Shown piece by piece: positions 61,017-64,000 of a DNA stretch of 64,000 bases; within the stretch, counting starts at the first letter, position 1; every line of letters starts with the position of its first letter. The stretch spans positions 3,162,001 to 3,226,000 of the forward strand of contig CBDIDV010000002.1 of the NCBI GenBank assembly GCA_965277875.1, given 5' to 3'. This DNA comes from CAWFQB01 sp965277875 (GTDB lineage: Bacteria; Armatimonadota; Chthonomonadetes; Chthonomonadales; Chthonomonadaceae). A program made the position numbers and the translations under genes. Below the pieces are notes generated by a model. It worked only from the letters and a program-made list of their open reading frames with translations. It ran no database searches and was not told the origin of the DNA.

Positions 61017-61406
61017 TCACTCTGATACGAAGACATACCTTGCCGCGTCGTGCAGCCGATACCATGTATTTAGGGCGAGACCAGCCTGCGCGTTGCGCGT
61101 AAGAAACTCCTGTACGGACAACCGCTCAACATTCGCCTCTATAGGCATCTGCCCGCCCCACGCCCACCCGACGTGTACGCTCTTGACCTCCGGCGCTCCG
61201 GACAACTGCGCGAGGAAGGGCGCGATGGAAACAGCCCGTTCCTTTTCCACAACAAACCCGCACGAGCAATGCCCATCCGTGACCTGCACAACCGGAAACA
61301 CGCCGCGCAGATGCAGGCCGTGACCCGACGCAAGCCGCGCAAGCGCCGCCTCCGCCTCGTCCGCTTTCCGCTGTGGAGTTATTTTCAGAGTGATAAAGAA
61401 GCACAT
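61017..61406 (-). CDS. Hypothetical protein
   Basis: 129 residues from ATG 61406; the frame extends to 61448. It starts MCFFITLKITPQRKADEAEA and has ALARLASGHGLHLRGVFPVVQVTDGHCSCGFVVEKERAVSIAPFLAQLSGAPEVKSVHVGW. The beta-alpha pattern with one Cys-Ser-Cys looks like a small enzyme or binding domain, but I do not recognise it. It is upstream of terL on the same strand and could be host or phage. Confidence 0.5.
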   Translation of the reverse strand: MCFFITLKITPQRKADEAEAALARLASGHGLHLRGVFPVVQVTDGHCSCGFVVEKERAVSIAPFLAQLSGAPEVKSVHVGWAWGGQMPIEANVERLSVQEFLTRNAQAGLALNTWYRLHDAARYVFVSE

Positions 61407-61494
61407 AATAACAGCCCCCGCCCTCCCGACTTTCAGCCTGCAAAACAACTGCCCCGCTCAACAGCCGAGCGTTTGAACTTATTGCCGTTCGGCA

Positions 61495-61899
61495 TTAGAA
61501 GAAAATTGCGAACGTGCTGCAATCCCGTTCGTTTCGCAGGGCAAGCCTTACGCCGCCTGACAGCCATATCCGCAGTGCCGACGCCATGCCGACGTCTACG
61601 GCGGATACGGCTTCAATCTCGCGGCCCGCCAGGCCGTATTGTTCCGTCGTCTCGATTTGCGGATAGTGACACTCCTCTTCGGGCATGGCTGTACAAGCGT
61701 CCGGCTCATCCACAGTCTTCCAGAAGCAAACGCCCGCATCAATAAAGAAGCGATGCCAGGTTGTTGTGTTTTCCCGCGCCACTTGCAGGAAAACGACATT
61801 GGCCTCCTCCTGCCGTTCGCCCCTGTACCAGAACTCCTGTCGGATCAGTCTTCTGCAAACGCCGCCGCGTAGTTCGGGTATAGGATCGTGCAAAATCAT
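61495..61899 (-). CDS. Hypothetical protein
   Basis: 134 residues on the same strand as its neighbours. No ribosome-binding site stands out. WHRFFIDAGVCFWKTVDEPDACTAMPEEECHYPQIETTEQYGLAGREIEAVSAVDV gives a beta-rich small protein with several aromatic and acidic residues. No signal peptide and no family recognised. Confidence 0.5.
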   Translation of the reverse strand: MILHDPIPELRGGVCRRLIRQEFWYRGERQEEANVVFLQVARENTTTWHRFFIDAGVCFWKTVDEPDACTAMPEEECHYPQIETTEQYGLAGREIEAVSAVDVGMASALRIWLSGGVRLALRNERDCSTFAIFF

Positions 61900-61929
61900 G
61901 CTGGTAATCCGCTGTTGCTTAAACAGGTG

Positions 61930-63228
61930 CTATCTCAATGTTTGTTTCGATGTTGTTTCCGAAGCGCCTACCATAGGCGTACCTGCGAGGGGCCAGCCCT
62001 CATGCGTCCAGGTCAGTGGGCGGATTTGCAGGCGGGACGCGCCGTTCGCGTCCCGGTCGTAATAGTGATAGACAAGGTAATCCTGTGCCGATGGCACGGC
62101 TTTGCCCGGTTCGGCAGGAAGGGCAGCGTCCTGCAAAACGGCGCAGTGGCCGGGGCCGATCTCGCGCCCTTGCGCGGCAAGAACGGGACTGCCGCCGCCT
62201 TCCCTTAGCGGTTTGCCGTCGCGATCCGCATACGGGCCGGTCACATCAGGACTTCGCCCCACGCGGATGTTGTAAGTGCTGTTGACCCCCCGGCAGCAAA
62301 AGTCGAACGACACGAACAGATAGTAGTACGCGCCGTGCCGGATCACAAACGGGGCCTCGACCGCGTCCGGCGAGGGCCGCTGCGCCAGACTGTACACGCG
62401 GGCGTTCGGGGCGGGCTTGCCGGTCTGCGCGTCCACAAACACCAGCTTAATGCCCGAAAAGAAACTGCCGAACGTGAGCGCGGCGCGGGCAGACGCAGGA
62501 TCGCCTGCATCGGCGGCAGCGCCGGGGGCAGCAGGGTTCGCGGCAGGAGTTTTGGCAGGTCGGCCGGGGGCCGGGGGGTCGAACGCGGCGGGAGCGGGCG
62601 CAAGGCGGATCAGGTTCGGGTCAATCGCGTTGTAATCCGTGTCCGGCCCTGACTCGAACACCTTGCCGTCATCGCGCCACCCGTAATCCGGACTGGCCGG
62701 GTCGAGCGTTTTACTGGACGCCAGCCCGATCAGCGAGCGGTTGCTGCCAAAGCGGGACACGGCGTAGTACAACTGAAAACGCCCATTGGCAAACGAGATG
62801 TCGGGCGCCCACGCCCCCCGGCTGCCGGGGATCGCCTGTCGTGTCCATTCAGGCAGGCCCTGCCCGAACACGCTGCCCACCGGCTCCCATTGGCGCAGAT
62901 CCCGCGAGCGCAGTATGGGGATGCCCCCGCCGGTCGAAAAGACGTAGAAGAACACGCCGTCGCGAATGATGCACGGATCATGTACGCGCTTCGCTCTTTC
63001 TATCTCTGAGGGCGTATCACGAGTTCGGGCGGGCAGTGGAACGCTTTGTGCCGGGCCAGTCGGCGCGGCAGGCAGAGTGGGCGGCGGCTGATGCACCTTC
63101 AGCCGCAATCCCATGCAGCCCAGGCCCACCGCGCCAAGCAGCAGCGGCATAAGCCGCATTGCTCGCCGCCTTTTCGCGTCTTGCGCGTCGCGTATGATGT
63201 TGTCGTGAATCCTACCGGTCATAATCAT
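61930..63228 (-). CDS. GH43-family glycosidase (arabinanase-like), membrane or lipoprotein
   Basis: 432 residues. N-terminal hydrophobic segment MRLMPLLLGAVGLGCMGL with a lipobox-like VGLGC. Five-blade beta-propeller motifs of GH43: general base Asp in RVHDPCIIRDGVFFYVFST, WAPDISFANGRFQLYYAVS, the pKa-modulating Asp in DYNAIDPNLI and the general acid Glu in VEAPFVIRHGAYYYLFVSFDFCC. The closest type is endo-1,5-alpha-L-arabinanase. An insertion of ~45 Pro/Ala-rich residues (APAPAAFDPPAPGRPAKTP onward) lies in a loop in the middle. It would cut arabinan-type plant polysaccharide outside the cell. Confidence 0.85.
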   Translation of the reverse strand: MIMTGRIHDNIIRDAQDAKRRRAMRLMPLLLGAVGLGCMGLRLKVHQPPPTLPAAPTGPAQSVPLPARTRDTPSEIERAKRVHDPCIIRDGVFFYVFSTGGGIPILRSRDLRQWEPVGSVFGQGLPEWTRQAIPGSRGAWAPDISFANGRFQLYYAVSRFGSNRSLIGLASSKTLDPASPDYGWRDDGKVFESGPDTDYNAIDPNLIRLAPAPAAFDPPAPGRPAKTPAANPAAPGAAADAGDPASARAALTFGSFFSGIKLVFVDAQTGKPAPNARVYSLAQRPSPDAVEAPFVIRHGAYYYLFVSFDFCCRGVNSTYNIRVGRSPDVTGPYADRDGKPLREGGGSPVLAAQGREIGPGHCAVLQDAALPAEPGKAVPSAQDYLVYHYYDRDANGASRLQIRPLTWTHEGWPLAGTPMVGASETTSKQTLR

Positions 63229-63964
63229 CTATTCCCGTATACAGGCGTCGTCCATAATCTACGCTTCTGCGTATCATTAGAGAATGCACTGCGCTCGATT
63301 GCCTGCACGCGCATCATTGTGCATTCTGATGTAATCATTCATGTCTTTTGTACGTATATAAAGAGGAGACGCAGGCGGACGGTAATTGCCGATAGAACCT
63401 TATGGCACAGGCGCAAAATACGTCTGCACAGTTCGTTTAGCAAAACGCGCCCAAAAGCCGATACAAACAGGATACGCAGAACGCGCACTGATAGACCGCA
63501 CTTAGAGCGCAAAAAAGGCCGCAAAGTTTTGTGAAACCAAAGCGTAGTACGCACTGTCTATGTGAGTGAAAGTAGCCGGACAAGAAGATAAGCCTGTAAA
63601 ATGACCTGAAATTAACCAATGATGGAACAAGGATCAGATCAGTCAGGACACAGGCGAAATCATTCTTTCGGGTAGAATTTCAATGAAACAGGGCGGGACG
63701 GCATGAACTAATCCGACCTGCGAACGCCTGTAAAATGTCTCACCGTACAGTGTTTGTTCTGTACTGTTTCGGAACCGTTTGTGACAATATCCGTACCCGC
63801 TGCCATAGCGGGGCGGCAGCAGGGAGCAATCCTTTTCGTATGGGCGATCAGCATAAACCAGCACAGCATGGCGGCATCGGCGTAATGGCGGGCCGCGCGG
63901 CGATAAGCGCGTGTACAACGTGACACGAACGGGATACTGTTCGTGTACCGCACGGTACGTTGCG
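63229..63964. other. Long intergenic region without a supported gene
   Basis: Several open frames exist on both strands, but they are rich in Arg/Cys/His, lack ribosome-binding sites and look random. The last part (about 63930-63964) has two small hairpins (ACACGAAC...GTTCGTGT and ACCG...CGGT) that lead into the terminator below, so an untranslated RNA or leader is possible. Confidence 0.4.
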
Positions 63965-64000
63965 CCCGCCGCTGGAACCCACACGTTCCGGGCGGGTTTT
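63965..64000 (+). terminator. Intrinsic terminator at the window edge
   Basis: Bulged stem CCCGCC...GGAAC/GTTCC...GGCGGG (63965-63996) followed by TTTT at the end of the window. It could end an RNA from the preceding intergenic region or act as an attenuator for a gene beyond the edge. Confidence 0.6.

Noticed and set aside
63643..63984. 113-residue minus-strand open frame at the window end
   Set aside because: Runs through the terminator hairpin, has no ribosome-binding site and no protein-like pattern.

Overview
The window is a bacterial chromosome segment of high G+C content with Gram-negative-type housekeeping genes. The gene set is a hopanoid/ceramide-type glycosyltransferase, a neutral-ceramidase-like enzyme, large secreted carbohydrate-active proteins with pre-peptidase and CBM9-like domains, ferredoxin-type nitrite/sulfite reductase, KptA and a Y-family polymerase without recognisable UvrX/ImuB neighbours. 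This would fit an Armatimonadota- or Chloroflexota-like environmental bacterium. That placement is an inference from gene content, not a phylogenetic result.

Region 1 (1-25,094) and region 4 (about 61,000-64,000) are ordinary host DNA. Region 1 holds an M48 protease start, a zinc-ribbon protein, a three-gene zincin cassette, kptA, lysS, greA, an hpnI-like glycosyltransferase with an EamA partner, a PPC-domain exoprotein, a ceramidase-like protein, a polysaccharide deacetylase, a 1,326-residue secreted glycosidase-like protein, a Y-family DNA polymerase, a PAS/GAF/GGDEF/HD-GYP signalling protein, a nirA-type reductase and tRNA-Pro(GGG). Region 4 holds two unknown genes and a GH43 glycosidase. 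Many intergenic spaces carry short tandem repeats of 7-10 bp, often facing an inverted copy of themselves.

Region 2 is a compact prophage module, entirely on the minus strand, split into 55,258-60,769 and 25,232-32,122. Read in transcription order it is large terminase, DUF935-type portal, protease/scaffold, decoration protein and major capsid protein (mcp), then a frameshifted small gene, several small virion-type genes, a LamG protein, a tail-fibre-like protein, a connector-like fusion, two membrane proteins and a CHAP/NlpC-like lysin. I see no tail tube, tape measure, baseplate set, integrase or repressor.

Region 3 is the main discovery. A 23.1-kb element (32,125-55,259) sits inside the mcp gene. 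Its last gene is a large serine recombinase that ends exactly at the right junction. The ends carry inverted arms around a TG dinucleotide. Joining the phage halves at TG gives a continuous 352-codon capsid ORF. Joining the element ends at TG removes the recombinase stop codon, extends it by 16 codons and makes it end in an ATGA overlap with the start of a Cap4-like-nuclease/STAND (Avs-like) defence gene. The element also carries a complete type III restriction-modification pair, a DnaB-N/RepA-like replication ATPase, an XRE-ImmA/IrrE regulator, and small RHH, SWIM and zinc-ribbon proteins. Both the STAND gene and the replication ATPase are broken by insertion sequences whose target duplications (GTAGA and TAA) let the original reading frames be rebuilt exactly.
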